The notes below the pieces were generated by a model. The model did no database searches. It was not told the DNA's origin and saw only the letters and a list, made by a program, of their open reading frames with translations. Made by a program: the position numbers and the translations under genes. Shown in pieces: positions 1-33,279 of a DNA stretch of 64,000 nucleotides (its first letter is position 1; each line of letters begins with the position of its first letter). The stretch is from Macrocystis pyrifera (lineage: Eukaryota > Sar > Phaeophyceae > Laminariales > Laminariaceae): the NCBI GenBank assembly GCA_031763025.1, contig JASSKH010000032.1, positions 2,125,001-2,189,000 of the forward strand. The letters are read 5' to 3'.

Positions 1-21781
<21,781 letters not shown>

Positions 21782-23098
21782 CTGAGATGCATCGATTTGG
21801 CCGCCCGGTAACACACGATGTCTCTATTAAGTTCCCCTAGGGATCATCGAATGTCTGGACGAGGCGACGGCAGATGCTGTGACTTTCGTCCACCGTAGTG
21901 CCAGGTGATGACCACCAGTATCTCCAGCAGTGGAAATCTTCCTGGCAGGTCATAGGCTCCGGTGCTTGGTTTTTTCTTCTTTTGTGTACGGTTATTTGAT
22001 ACTGCTCTCAGTACCAGTACGATACGGCACACGGACGAGAACGAGTAGCCCTCCTGGATAGTGACTTCGCGGGGTCCACTTTTGGGGGCATTGCTCCGCA
22101 CCTGAGGCTGCGAGCTTGAACAAAACGTGGAAAGCCGCCGCTATCACCGTCGCAGGAGGCATAGATCGTCGCGTTAGGTTGTGCATGCATGCTATGATAG
22201 GGACTACTGTAAACGAAATGGGTGGCAAACCACAGATAGCTCTTATGTGTGCGTTGCGTACGGTACAGCCAGTACGCACGTAGCCCGACAAAGAATGTTT
22301 TTTATTATTAGTAGACGTACTTCGCAGACTGCGGTAATTTTATTGGCTACAAGTACTACGTACAAGGTATACGTTTTGGGGCGGTGGAGGTGTTTTACTG
22401 CTGTGTATACCGCGGTGCATGCAGGGGGGTATGTATGCCCACCGCTGTGTTGTTTGGTCAGCGACCAGAAATACGGTGGAAAGATGGATACTATGTGCTC
22501 GCACAGACCCCCGCCGTGTGTCCATCGCATGAAATGTGGTGACAACGTACGCTATCACAGGCTTTCTGCTCGTGACAGGCGAAATGCCCGCAGACAGCAA
22601 TTGACGGAACGACCAGCGCAATCAATGAAATTTATCCATACGTACCTATCGTGTTGCCAATCCTACGCATGTCAACGCGGCGTCGTGGCGGTTGCCACGA
22701 GCAGTCCGGTCGCTGCACACTCTTGCGCGTTAGAGCTGTGCCATGGGAGCGAGACACTCCAAAAACGATGATGGGGTGAGTCCGCGTTGCTCTTGTGGCT
22801 GACGGGGGGGCTTACTTGCGAGTGTGAGACGTGGCAGCCGTAACGCCTTCAAGCCTGATTGACCTTGTGCCAGTTGAAGAGAGCAACGAATGGGTCTTGT
22901 CTTGACATAATTTCAGCTGCAAGAAGGGGGGGTACGAGTGCACCTCTAAGGTATAGTTGGGAAGTCAATAGACACCACGGCATATCCCGGCACTAAAATG
23001 TACCTGCACGCGTCGCTTTGTCAATCGTACACGTTTGGACGCGGAACCGGCTGCACCGGCAGCCCGCCCGTGGCCCAGCCTCTCGTGTCAAGGCTGCC
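21782..23098. promoter_or_regulatory. Presumed shared 5' region between divergent genes
   Basis: Lies between the tentative 5' exon of the RUN-RhoGAP gene and the candidate first exon of the PKA regulatory subunit. No convincing ORF on either strand and no clear TATA or initiator; some palindromic GTAC-rich sequence. The label rests on position only, and further 5' exons of either gene could lie here. Confidence 0.3.
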
Positions 23099-23131
23099 AT
23101 GGGAGTCAAGCAACCGAAGACTGAAGACGAG
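23099..23131 (+). CDS. Candidate first exon of the PKA regulatory subunit
   Basis: ATG in a good context (GCCATGG) opens an 11-codon frame MGVKQPKTEDE ending at a strong donor GAG|GTAAGC. Phase 0 matches the exon at 24325. Nothing else proves the link: the stretch is too short to identify, and a transcript is needed. An alternative start is the ATG inside the next exon, just before the pseudosubstrate. Confidence 0.35.
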
Positions 23132-26100
23132 GTAAGCCCACACGGCGCTACCAGTGCACTACACATTCCTTTCATCCTGTAATTGCGCAATACGACCGCG
23201 CTAGAGTACTACTGCACGGTTAACTTACCGGTAGTACATTAGTATTATTGTTACCAGTGCTACGCTGCTGACACGAGTACGGTGCGACTATACTTAGTGT
23301 ACTTCTGGAATGCTGCTTCACCACTACCACTGCACTGGTATTGACGACGGTAAACCCAACACAAATATACGCGAGGAGTCGAAGCTTTCGTTTTGAAATT
23401 GTTGGGAGCTACAAGGTGCTGATAGTACGGTAGTAGTATTTACATAGAGCTGCAGCGATGTGAGTACAGCGAAAGCCCACGACCTTGTATGATATACACG
23501 GCAACCTGTCTGTTCCCTGCGGTCAAGTTTCTCTAAACGTATTCACGAGGACTGCAAAAAGTATACGGCGTACCCCCGACGGACGGTTCAAGCTTTCATT
23601 GGCGTTCGAGAAACCGATAAACCCAGTCAGCATGCTACACAACGAGCATCCGCGTGAGAACGAGGTGTAGGTGATAGCTTGCGCTGTAAAGGCCAACGTC
23701 TCCCAGAAGCAGGAGTAGATAATCCACCCTAGCGGTCAACAGAAGTATTGCAATCGCACTCCCCGGTGAGAACGCAAGGACACGAGAAAGTAAGCAAGTT
23801 GTATAACGGTCGAAGTCTTCGCGCCGAAGCCCTTGTCGTTCTTATAGATCCGGACAAAGCGGTGGTACTCTATGAGCATGTCCATGCCCCCACAGGACGC
23901 TCGATTATAGATCGAAAATATCACGAGCAGAGAAGACCTAAAAAACGCTGGTACTTTTTGCGAGGTCTGTACCTTCATTGTCCCCCCCATCGTCAAGAGG
24001 TGAAAAAAAACGAACTCCTTACAGAGACAATTTCAACGCACACATTATATGTGGAACGACCGTTCAGAATCAAGAGTAGCTCGAAACATGTATCTCCAAC
24101 CCCAACGCCGACCTCGAGACCGCCCTCGTATACGACCCCCTCCTCGCTACAACGTTCCCGTGGTCGACTGTTTGCAGCACCTACCGTATGTATGTCTGTA
24201 AACGTATTCAGGCAAATCTCACCCCACCCGCACACTTTTACGATAATGATAGCTTCTACGCCAACACGCCCCCGTACACCCCCCACCCCCCGCTCGCGTT
24301 TTGTGTGTTCCCCCGTTCGAGCAGGAGCCACCCGCGGCCGACACCCCAGACGACCCTCCATCTCCCATGCCTAAGGGCGCCGTAAATCGCCGTCGACGTG
24401 TCAGCGTTAGCGCCGAGGTGGACACCTCAAAGGTAAACAAACACGACGATCGGCAGAAGCGTTCGCTAAAAGGCAAACGCTATTACCACGAGTAGCTTCG
24501 TTAGACGGGGCTGACTCAGTTGAGTAGGCCATCCCTTCCACCAAAGACGAACACGCACCGTCTGCTATTTGGGGCAGAGTGCAGCAACAACGCAGCAGCA
24601 GCAGCAATAGCGATTGTCGGTTCGGCCAAAGATGTTGCCGTGACGTAACACATCATCCTGTCATTGATACGCTCTTCGCACTTCAGTAAGCCGACACGGA
24701 GTTTGCGTCCGCTGCTACCGCTGCTACCGCAAGTACGATGCCAGCTGCAGCACGTAGTGGGTCTCGTGGACTGAACCCCACCGTTCAGTCGGCATCGTTG
24801 CGTCACCGGCTGCTGTTGGTGCGAATACGTTTGCAGCCGTACATCGGCAGCGTTTCCAACATCTAGTGCTGTCAAAAAAGTCCAAATACTGCCCCAGGCT
24901 GGGTTCTGCACCATTATCTTGGTTGAGAAAGCGTGCGTTCTACACCACCTTTCGTATAACGGTTCCCAATCTTTCAGGGTTGTTGACGGGTCGGGTCAAA
25001 CCTCACGAGCCGGGTCGGGTCGGGTCGGGTCGGGTCGGGTCACCGAACCTGACCCCGAGCCGACGCGTGATATTTTGAAGAGTTCCTGACCCGACCCGAC
25101 CCGTGAGAGATGGAAGACCTCCTGACCCATGAACTGCCCGGAACATTTCATATTTTCCTGTCAATGTCAGCCTATCATTATCGTGTTGCCCGTTTTCTTC
25201 GTACCAGTAGGTGTGTTCGTTATAAAGCTGACTGAGTAGCTCAGTGGTTTATCCTTTGTACGGTCAACTAGGTGTCTTGTGCTGCTGGCGATAATGAGGT
25301 TTGCTGAACTTCTTGCTGGCAGTTCTACGTGCCGTGTTTCTTCACCGCGAAACGAGACGTAAAACATTAATATTGGAAGCAATATACGCACTGCGCTGCG
25401 GATGACGTAGGCCGTCGGATCTCAACCGTTCCTGTGCGTGGGCCCCGCCGGCACGGCTGAACAACAACGTAACAGATGCCGCGTGTCAAGAAAGTAATTC
25501 CGAAGACTGACGCCCAGCTGAAGGACATTGAGAAGGCCATCAGCCGGTGCTTCCTCTTCTCTTCCCTCGACGAGGACCAGCGCAAGGAGGTCAGACACCC
25601 TTTGCCTTGTTCCCCGTTGGTTGGTCGTGGTCTCGGCCTTGATGATAGTTTCATGGTGGGTCCAGTTTCTGGCGTCTTGGGCAACTTGTTTCGCCCGCCT
25701 ACCTCTTCTTCGACCAATCGCCGTGGTGCGTCCCTCGAAGAAAAGAGTTACGCCATGGCGGCGACATCATTTCTTGAACAACGGACAACATTTCCTGGTT
25801 GTCTAGAGTGGAAGCTTGATCTTTCTAATTCATGGTTCAGGCACATCTCGTGCATTTTCCTGGGGTGGTGGATTTGTTCGCAGGCGTCCATGTAGCAACT
25901 ATAAAATTAGTTCTACTGCAGCTCCGCCCTATCAACGCAACTACCGGTGACGTTGAGAATTCGAGATAACGATACCAGAGTTCAGGGCCTCCACCAGCAG
26001 CCCCTGCGACCAGGTGCATGTGCAGTGTTTTGGTTTAGTTTACAAACGTATGTGTATATGCCCACCACTCCGGCGATGTTCCGCATCGTTCTCAATTGTG

Positions 26101-29100
26101 GGGTCTCCTGTCGCGGTACGCTGTTTCGAACACCCCACAGGTAGTAGACTCCATGGAAGAGAAGCGGTATCTGTCTGGAGACGCGGTGATCAACGAAGGT
26201 GGTCCGGGAGACTTCTTCTACGTGACGGGCTCGGGCGAGCTGCAGGTACAGCACAGCTCGTAGGTAGTACCCGTCTGCACGGTACGGTGATAGTGCCGTC
26301 GGAATGAAGTTAGGCTAGTTGGTCACGCCCGCCGCGATGTACGTCGAAATGCCGGGATACTGCTCATCGTGCAAGGCGTTTGCCCGTGTTTTGACGCCTT
26401 CCCCTCTTGTGGCAGGTATTCATCGCCGGGAAAAACAACGGCCAACCCCTCCGCACGCTGAAACCCGGAGACGCCTTCGGAGAATTAGCCCTCATGTACA
26501 ACTCGCCGCGTACAGCTACCGTCAAGGTGGGAAGTCTAAAGAAGGGGTGGCCGTTGGCTAGACTTTAGCATATATCACAATCCGCTAAACACAATTCTCT
26601 GCTGGCTTACGAGAGTGGTCTCGAAGATTTCTGGATGTTGGCAACAGCATCGTGGTATGCCGATTGAGGTACCCGTCGAAATGATTGGTTTTTGATTATT
26701 TGTGCCGCCGCTGCGGTGTGGAGATGTTGTGTCAGTTCGGTACTGTCAGTTCGGTACATATGTGGTCGCTGCTGGAACCCGCGCTTGTCTTGGGGGAAGG
26801 GTGGAAGCTATTTACCGAACCCTCAGCGCCAAAGGTGTCGGTGTTGCTTCTTCTCTCCGACGCTTGCCGCCGAAGTCAGTTTTATCTGTGAATCAGGCAC
26901 GCAGTGTACATGCTTGACATTTTTATCGTGTTGGCACTGTTGGCGTGCCCAGGACCTCCCTAACATCATAGATTGCTTGGCTCAAAATGAGAACGTACAC
27001 AGCTGGATGCTGGCTGGTAGGAAGCAAAGCACTCCAAAATATTTTGAGGCATAGTCCAAGCGCACGGCGTCATAGAATAATCGAAACAGCAAACGACGAC
27101 GACGACGTTCCCAGAATCGAGCGTCTCCCACGCATCCCATGCTTCGCACGTGTACGTCTCGCACGCCTCAACGCTACAACTGCGAGCAGGCTGTCACAGG
27201 ATGTTTGGTGTGGGCACTGGACCGCACCACCTTCCGCCACACTATCCTGGAGGCCGGCCGGCAACGCCGCCAGAAGTATGAAGTGTTCCTCGCCAACGTG
27301 AGTACGAATATCACAACCAATACGGAAGAATTCCCCTACCTCTACTACAGTAAGTACCCTCTATTTGTGTAAACCGATTTTTACCTGCTCCCACGCTTTG
27401 GCAGAAAAATAGTTGAACTAGGGTAGGAACGCGTTTGCGGGTACAAACACTGTTCGAGTAAAAAAATATTGCCGTAATTGTTGTGGATGCTACCCGAGCG
27501 TATCCCCGAAATTCCGCTGGTAAAATTGAAGCTACGTTTCGTGTTTTCTTCAAAGAACTACGCGAGAAGGAGGCTTCTGCGAGACGGAAAGAGCGAGGAT
27601 AGCTTGACGGGGGAGGGCAGGCTTCCCGGCCGTACGCCTTTCTAGGAACAGCGCAACTTCCTCGGCCGTTGCACTTTATTTAGAAGTACCGGTTGCCACC
27701 AATGTGCGGCGCAGTTTACCCCCGACGATCACGGCCGGTCGTCTACTGAATCAAGAGCCCCGAGAGACGTTGTGGGAGAAGCCTGTAAGCTGCATTCGTT
27801 GCAACGCCGTTGCAAGCCGTTGCGCGAGCCACGGGGCTCGACAGACTCAAAAGAAACACACTCCGATGCTCGAAGTGACTAGCTTCAGACGGATAGAAAT
27901 AGTGGTATCGTTGTCATCTCGCCATGCATTTTCAGGCTTTCGTCGAAGGGATTGGCCGTTTCGCTTAGCGTTGGTTTTCGTGCGTACCGTAATGCCTGTT
28001 TTCGGTCCTCCATATTCCAAACTTCGCTAACGAGCAAACACGAGAGGGGTAAGGAAACGTAGCAGATTCAAATCTACATTCGCAGAAAGCACGTGTCTGC
28101 TCTCCGCCCCCCTGTATGGTTCCGATTTTCCTGCATAATATGACGAGCCTCCAAAATTATTTCGTGCAGTACCTGGTATGTGTTACGATCTATACTTCTC
28201 TGACGCCCTCGTCCCTCCTGTGCGCTGGCACCCGCGTCATTTCTACACCAGGTGAGCATTCTCAAGAGAGCGGACCTCAGCACTTCGGACATTGCGCAGC
28301 TAGCCGACGCTGTCGAGCCCATCAGCTTCGCCGACGGTAAGGATCAGCCTTGTCGTAGAAGGCACCACACAACAGATGCCCGCAGCAGGGCCTGATAACA
28401 CTGTTCTCGTTTTCCTTGCTGAGCGCGCAAGGGCGCGACTGAAGTCCCACGGTCGCTGCGGGCACGACACATCCTTGGAAGCTTCTACACCTCGGACAAA
28501 TAATCGAATCCCACTTCGTGACGTAGATCCTGCGAGGCAGATATTTTCCTGATCTTGTATAGTGATTCACGTGATCTTGCCGGGTGGGAGAAGTACAGCC
28601 TAATGATCTAGCTCAGGTTTCCTGGGTTGGATCTGCCCTATAAAGCAGATTTTGCACAACCTTTCACAACGGCAGGCGAGGAACTAGACCATCCACAGTA
28701 GATAGATAGATAGATAGATAGATGGATATATAGATAGATAGGTAGATAGATAGATCATGATATGTCTATCCGAGGCGTGGAAACGTCTGCACGCTACCGT
28801 GTGTTCGTCATTTTGTTTTTTATATTTCGCGGTGGAAGAAGACACCCACGGATTTTCGCCTGTTCGTTGGGGAATACTCTTATTGTGTCCCACGAGCGAC
28901 GTCTCATCTTCAGACATATTCGATCTTCTAGTCCAGTTTAGGTTCGCGTTGGCGGTATCCTACTTTTTCAACCTCCATGGTTGGCCGTACCTACTTTTTT
29001 CCGCATGATCATCCCGATCTGTATGTAGCCCGAACGATCGCTTCTTAATAGGCTGTGCCTCTGGGCCATTTGGTGTCCATGGAGATTCCCCACTGCCTAA

Positions 29101-32100
29101 ACATGTGTCATTGAAGCTTTGGTAGGGCGGGCAGCGAACTGGCACCTTGTTTTTTCATGGCTGCAGGAGCCCGAAAAGCGACCATCGACAAGTTTAATGC
29201 GACCAAATTTCAAACCGTTCAGCTAAGTAGGTTTCATCGCTGCCTAAATCCTGGCCCAGCATGTTTTAGATATTGGCAGTCGTTGCCCTGCAGCTGCCGT
29301 CCACGAAAGTAATACTGTCAGCGCTAACAGATCGATCAGCCAATACTCTATTCCTAAAGAGGTCCGCGGGGAAACATGCCAGCCTACGCGCGCCAATCTG
29401 CACTTGCAAGCCTGGCGGATGTTTGAAGTTTTCTCATGCGTTAACGTCTGCCTAAATCCTGGCCCAGCATGTTTTAGATATTGGCAGTCGTTGCCCTGCA
29501 GCTGCCGTCCACGAAAGTAATACTGTCAGCGCTAACAGATCGATCAGCCAATACTCTATTCCTAAAGAGGTCCGCGGGGAAACATGCCAGCCTACGCGCG
29601 CCAATCTGCACTTGCAAGCCTGGCGGATGTTTGAAGTTTTCTCATGCGTTAACGTTTGCGCGTGAGACTACTACAGTAGGCTATCTATCAAAATCATTGA
29701 TTCGCCAAAACGTTGCCCCGTAGGGTGATGCACGAAACGCGACACACGGTACCAGCCGCGTCACCGCACGGGAAATGCCGACCGATGCGACCGGTGGGAT
29801 GCCAACTCCCGCTCGAGACCCAAACTCTCGACCCCCCGAAACGATGGTTGTTACACCCGACCCGTCCAGAGCCCCCCACCGTGATTCCCCGTTGTCGTCC
29901 AAGCTACGCCCGACCCCCATCATTTCGCCTACATTACTCTTCCGCAGGGGACACGATCATTCAGGAGGGGGAATCTGACCGCAGCCTGTTCAAGTTCTAC
30001 ATCGTGGAGACGGGAGAGGTCAGAGCGTATGTGTTGCAGGACGGGGAAGAAGTGCTCATGAGCCATCTCGGCCCAGGTGAGAAGCTAAAAAAGAAGTTGC
30101 TGTTTTGCCGCGTCTCCTGTGATGGAGTGCGTCGTCTCCTGTATAAAAAGCCAACGACCAGCCCGTGAAAAGTTAGCGAGCAGCTCGTACCAATACGCCG
30201 ACCAGAAATTAAGGCTACTTTCAGCTAAGACACGTTGATATTGCTCGCATACCTGGTGTGTGCACTTCGTATACGCACAGGCGGAGGTGCTCTTGGCGTA
30301 GATGATGTTTTCTCTGACCCCGATCGATGTCCGCTTGTGCCGTACTTGCAGGCCAAAGGTAATGCTTGTATACCTGTTGTATACACTTCGTATGTGCACA
30401 GGCGGAAGTGCTCTTGGCGTAGATGTTTTTTTGCTGGCCCTTAGCGATGTCCGCTTTTGCCGTGCTTACAGCCAGAAGGTATTATACAGTACGCCGGATT
30501 TTAAACGCATTCTGGCCTTAAGGTCATGTTCGCCGCACACTCACAGCATTGGTATACATGTGTGACGCCTACGGCACGATCGCGTTAAATATGCTCCATC
30601 TTCGGATTTTCCCGCTGGCCGCTCTTCAGCAAAGGCCGAGGGTCTGACACATCAGGGTTCACAAGAACGGGTTCCTTGAACGAATGTTGACCAAGCACGG
30701 AATGTATAACCTGCGCTAGATGCCCTACTACTGCGATGTATGTACTGTCATTCCGGCGTACGAGTACTGTACCTATACTCGGCACACGTTCTGATTGCGT
30801 CAGACTAGAGTAACGGGGCAGGAAACACGTTCAGGGCAAAGCTGCATTGTTCTGTTCCACGATACCCCTTTGCAGGCGAATACTTCGGAGAAAAGGCTTT
30901 GGTGGACCATACCCCTCGGACGGCGACAGTGCGCGCGCACGGAAACGTCAAATGCGCTGCGCTCAGTATCGCCGGCTTTGAACGACTCATGGTAAGAATG
31001 CGTGGAACGAATCCTGGAACGAGGTTGATCCAGTTGTCTATTGCTTCTCCGGATGGATACTTGAGCCATTTAGTCGCCTCCTTGCGTTACCCCAGGGGCG
31101 AAGAAACTAGCACAACTCGTACGATACATACTGCATCTCTTTGACGGAACCGGCTGCGGTGGAGTTATGTCTTTGTGGCAGGTTGCAAAATTACTGGATG
31201 TTCTTATAATCGTTGTATTTGGCTTGTTTTTTCCAACACCCGGGGAAGTGTACCTGGTACCTGGTACAGTAGTACTGCTCGTAGTAAACTGGACCACATA
31301 TTGGCCCAATAATCCAAACATACAGCGAACGATGATCAGCATACCTCACGTTGACCAGCACACCTCATTCCAACGGCCCTTTCATTGTGGCACGGTACCC
31401 TCCTGCATGAGGGTCCCCTTGACAAAGTAAACGCGATTTACAAGCCCAGCGGCGAAGAGACGGTATCGTTTGTCAGGCCTGGGGATTGTAGCTGCCAACT
31501 TCCCTGCCATGTTCTGGCCGACTGTGTTGCGCACAAATCTGGTCGCCACGGGGGGGGTGGATGTCGTGGCTTGTGCCCCGTTCCTCGCTTGCGATTTCCG
31601 TCTGTCCGTCATTCTCGATGGCCGAGCTGGTTTCCTTGCTTCCGAGCGTGTCCAGTGTTTGCCGGGAGAGTGTGGTACATTTGCAGGTTGGTAGCAGTAC
31701 TCACTCAGATAAACTCGAGACCATTGAGCGTAGTACCTATGCACACGTTGGTGTGGCGATCGCTAGGACTGGGGGGTTTACGCGAGGTTTTCCGGGCGAT
31801 GTCACAGGATGAACTTTGTGTAATATCGTGGGGGCTGCCACATCTCAAACATTGGCTCTGCGTTCCAGAGAGAGCACGAGCAGGGTGCCAGCACGGCAGC
31901 CGTCGGTTCCATCATATTCGTTTTATACAGGATAAACCACTGAGCTACTCAGTCAGCGCTGATTGAGTAGCTCAGTGGTTTATCCTTTCGGTATCGAACA
32001 GACAGAAGGCTGCTTGATTACTCGATACCTGGTCGAACACCTATGGACGGCTTGCTGTACTCTGCAGCGTTTTATCTTGTTCACTTGAATTCTTCTATCC

Positions 32101-32425
32101 ATCTCTCCCTCCCGTCCTCTACAGTATGCAACCCCACTTATTTACCGTACGAATCTCCTATTTTGGGGCATGTTCGAATTAATGTGTCAGGCAGGGTGTG
32201 TCCTACTAACAAAATCTGAATCAAAAGGGCCACATTCTTATCCTAAACTTGAGCCCGAAACTCAAGACTCCTAAACCAATGAGTATTATCCCCGTGGTTG
32301 TTGTTGTTGTCCTCGTTGCCGTCTCGGTTTGTTCGCAGGGCCCATGCGAAGACATCCTGAAGACGACGTACAACAACCCCGCCGACGTGAAAAAAGGAAC
32401 GCAGACCCCGAGGGGGGGGGCTTAA
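23099..32425 (+). CDS. cAMP-dependent protein kinase regulatory subunit, complete or nearly complete gene
   Basis: Whole-gene entry. Exons: 23099-23131 (candidate first), 24325-24432, 25476-25589, 26141-26245, 26416-26526, 27190-27297, 28252-28336, 29948-30076, 30876-30991, 32339-32425 (stop TAA 32423-32425). All phases agree. The protein would be about 330 residues: short N-terminus, pseudosubstrate site, cyclic-nucleotide-binding domains A and B, and a short C-tail. R subunits hold the PKA catalytic subunit inactive in the cytosol until cyclic nucleotide binds. I could not find the N-terminal dimerisation/docking helix pair of animal and fungal R subunits; it is either absent, as in some protists, or in an exon I missed between 23131 and 24325. 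Both phosphate-binding cassettes keep the key Glu and Arg but carry Thr after the Arg, as PKG does. Confidence 0.9.
24325..24432 (+). CDS. PKA regulatory subunit exon with inhibitory pseudosubstrate
   Basis: Reads an acidic Pro-rich lead, then MPKGAVNRRRRVSVSAEVD before donor AAAG|GTAAAC. RRRVSV is the inhibitor segment that sits in the catalytic cleft. Because the P-site is Ser, it should be autophosphorylated like type II R subunits (RRVSV in mammalian RII), not a pure Ala/Gly pseudosubstrate of type I. The acceptor is placed at TTCGAGCAG (24324). Phase 0 at both ends. The segment SAEVDTSK joins the next exon MPRVKKVIPKTDAQ in the same order as AE...DPRVIHPKTDEQ of mammalian RII. Confidence 0.85.
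25000..25110 (+). repeat. (GGGTC)n array with inverted (GACCC)n partner
   Basis: Six consecutive GGGTC units (25016-25045), then about 40 bp, then GACCCGACCCGACCC. The two arms can pair, and the first arm alone meets a G-quadruplex pattern (four G3 runs with 2-base loops). In the PKA regulatory subunit intron before exon 25476. Confidence 0.85.
25476..27297 (+). CDS. PKA regulatory subunit, cyclic-nucleotide-binding domain A (four exons)
   Basis: Exons 25476-25589, 26141-26245, 26416-26526, 27190-27297, all phase 0. In order: KTDAQLKDIEKAISRCFLFS and SLDEDQRKE (entry helices); YLSGDAVINEGGPGDFFYV (beta barrel); FGELALMYNSPRTATVK, the phosphate-binding cassette with Glu and Arg; then LVWALDRTTFRHTI and RRQKYEVFLAN, the helix leading to domain B. 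The ATG at 25476 is internal: it follows an acceptor (GTAACAG) and the pseudosubstrate exon precedes it. Thr after the cassette Arg is the residue that in PKG contacts the cGMP amino group; PKA normally has Ala. Confidence 0.92.
28252..32425 (+). CDS. PKA regulatory subunit, cyclic-nucleotide-binding domain B and C-terminus (four exons)
   Basis: Exons 28252-28336, 29948-30076, 30876-30991, 32339-32425. Reads VSILKRADLSTSDIAQLADA, EPISFADG, DTIIQEGESDRSLFKFYIVE, LMSHLGPGEYFGEKALVDH, TPRTATVRAHG, VKCAALSIAGFERLM and GPCEDILKTTYNN, ending in a short basic tail and TAA at 32423. The order and spacing match domain B of R subunits through the terminal FERxxGPCxDILKxxxxxYN helix. Split Gly codons across 28336/29948 and 30076/30876 are restored exactly. 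FGEKAL and PRTATV resemble the B domain of PKG more than that of PKA (FGEIAL, PRAATV). Confidence 0.92.
28615..28760 (+). repeat. Dispersed repeat copy 2 plus (GATA)n microsatellite
   Basis: 28615-28690 matches 16165-16262; at 28699-28755 follow GATAGATA units. In the PKA regulatory subunit intron after exon 28336. Confidence 0.7.
29241..29656 (+). repeat. Perfect or near-perfect tandem duplication, 208-bp unit
   Basis: Copies 29241-29448 and 29449-29656 appear identical over nearly their whole length, which implies a recent event. They lie in the PKA regulatory subunit intron just before exon 29948. Confidence 0.95.
30245..30486 (+). repeat. Diverged tandem duplication, ~122-bp unit
   Basis: Copies at about 30245-30366 and 30367-30486 share CACTTCGTAT, GCTCTTGGCGTAGATG and CGATGTCCGCTT. 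In the PKA regulatory subunit intron between 30076 and 30876. Neither copy has a full exon structure. Confidence 0.8.
31930..31985. repeat. 56-bp near-perfect palindrome with tRNA A-box-like arms
   Basis: Arms GGATAAACCACTGAGCTACT... and their complement match at 27 of 28 positions around CAGC|GCTG. Each arm includes TAGCTCAGTGG, which fits the pol III A box. A single arm also occurs at 25225-25253, in another intron of the same gene. Confidence 0.85.
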
Positions 32426-33138
32426 GAAAAGCGCATTCTTCTCTCCTACCCCCTCCTTTTGCACTACTTGTCGGGAGTGCCGCGGAAAATCACGTAAAAG
32501 AGAGGGTTCTACAGGAAGGGAGGCGTTGCAATTTCGGGCCTGACGGAATAAAAACAGATCGGGACTATTGCTCAGTTATTAGCCTGAATGTTTTGGGGTT
32601 GGTCGCGGGGAGTCTTCAGGCCAGCGCTGGAGTGGTGGACGCGCTAGGAACTGCAGTTGCAGATCTGAGTACGGATGGGGCTACGTCTTGGACTACTTCC
32701 TCCCCGCCGTGCCTGAGTGAGATTGAAAACTACCACTTTCTTGAGATGTCAACGTGGCCTATTTCTTATTGCCCAGCAGTAGTCACGGCCAAGGAAAAAT
32801 CGTTGGGGGTGCACAATGGAGTCGAGGCTCGCATTGGAGATTTTGTTCACTCCCAGCTCTGTGCGTGTAGACGGGACGGCTTTCTCTCGGTGGAAGCATG
32901 CTAGCGGAGCCGCAGGCAGGCGGAGGACTTGGAAAGACTAAATGTTTTATCGTTTATGTTTCCTTTGCACGAATGTTCTTTTCTCTTTCATCCTGGTAGG
33001 ACGGATGGTGCGTACAGTTGACCCCCGTTAACTTGTGTCTCTACTCCAGGCTCCCCGTCTGGGTGGTTTGACGAGCTAGCGTGCGTCTCACGAGTATGAC
33101 ACAACATGAAACGCAATGCGAGCAAGCATCGTGCATCA

Positions 33139-33279
33139 CATTCCGCGAGCACGGACAGCACGGACAGGGACAAAAGCCCCCACTAGGAATTCAGCAGGAA
33201 CAAAGCCTCTTCCGATATTAAAACCGTCATCGCGCGACGGGAAGACCATCGCGACACACATATTTCGTACTTCAAAGCG
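33139..33279 (-). other. Coding-like segment, inverted partner of 33833-33976
   Basis: On the minus strand reads FEVRNMCVAMVFPSRDDGFN then RGFVPAEFLVGAFVPVRAV. Its partner on the plus strand reads FEVRQMWYHGVAF then DDGYYIKRGVVPVECMVGAF. Similarity is stronger in protein than in DNA, with no indels over ~47 codons, as for genes under selection. No domain recognised. Lies between the tail-to-tail PKA and HFM1 genes. Confidence 0.45.

Noticed and set aside
22181-22771. Plus-strand ORF of 196 codons
   Set aside because: Cys/Arg/His-rich translation with no domain-like pattern and no splice or start context; likely chance.
25223-25255. tRNA-like sequence (TAGCTCAGTGG)
   Set aside because: Only the A-box/D-arm-like part is present; no anticodon or T arm can be folded, so it is not a tRNA gene.
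25476-25478. ATG as start codon of the PKA regulatory subunit
   Set aside because: It follows an acceptor site, and the upstream exon with RRRVSV joins it in phase and in family order, so it is an internal Met.
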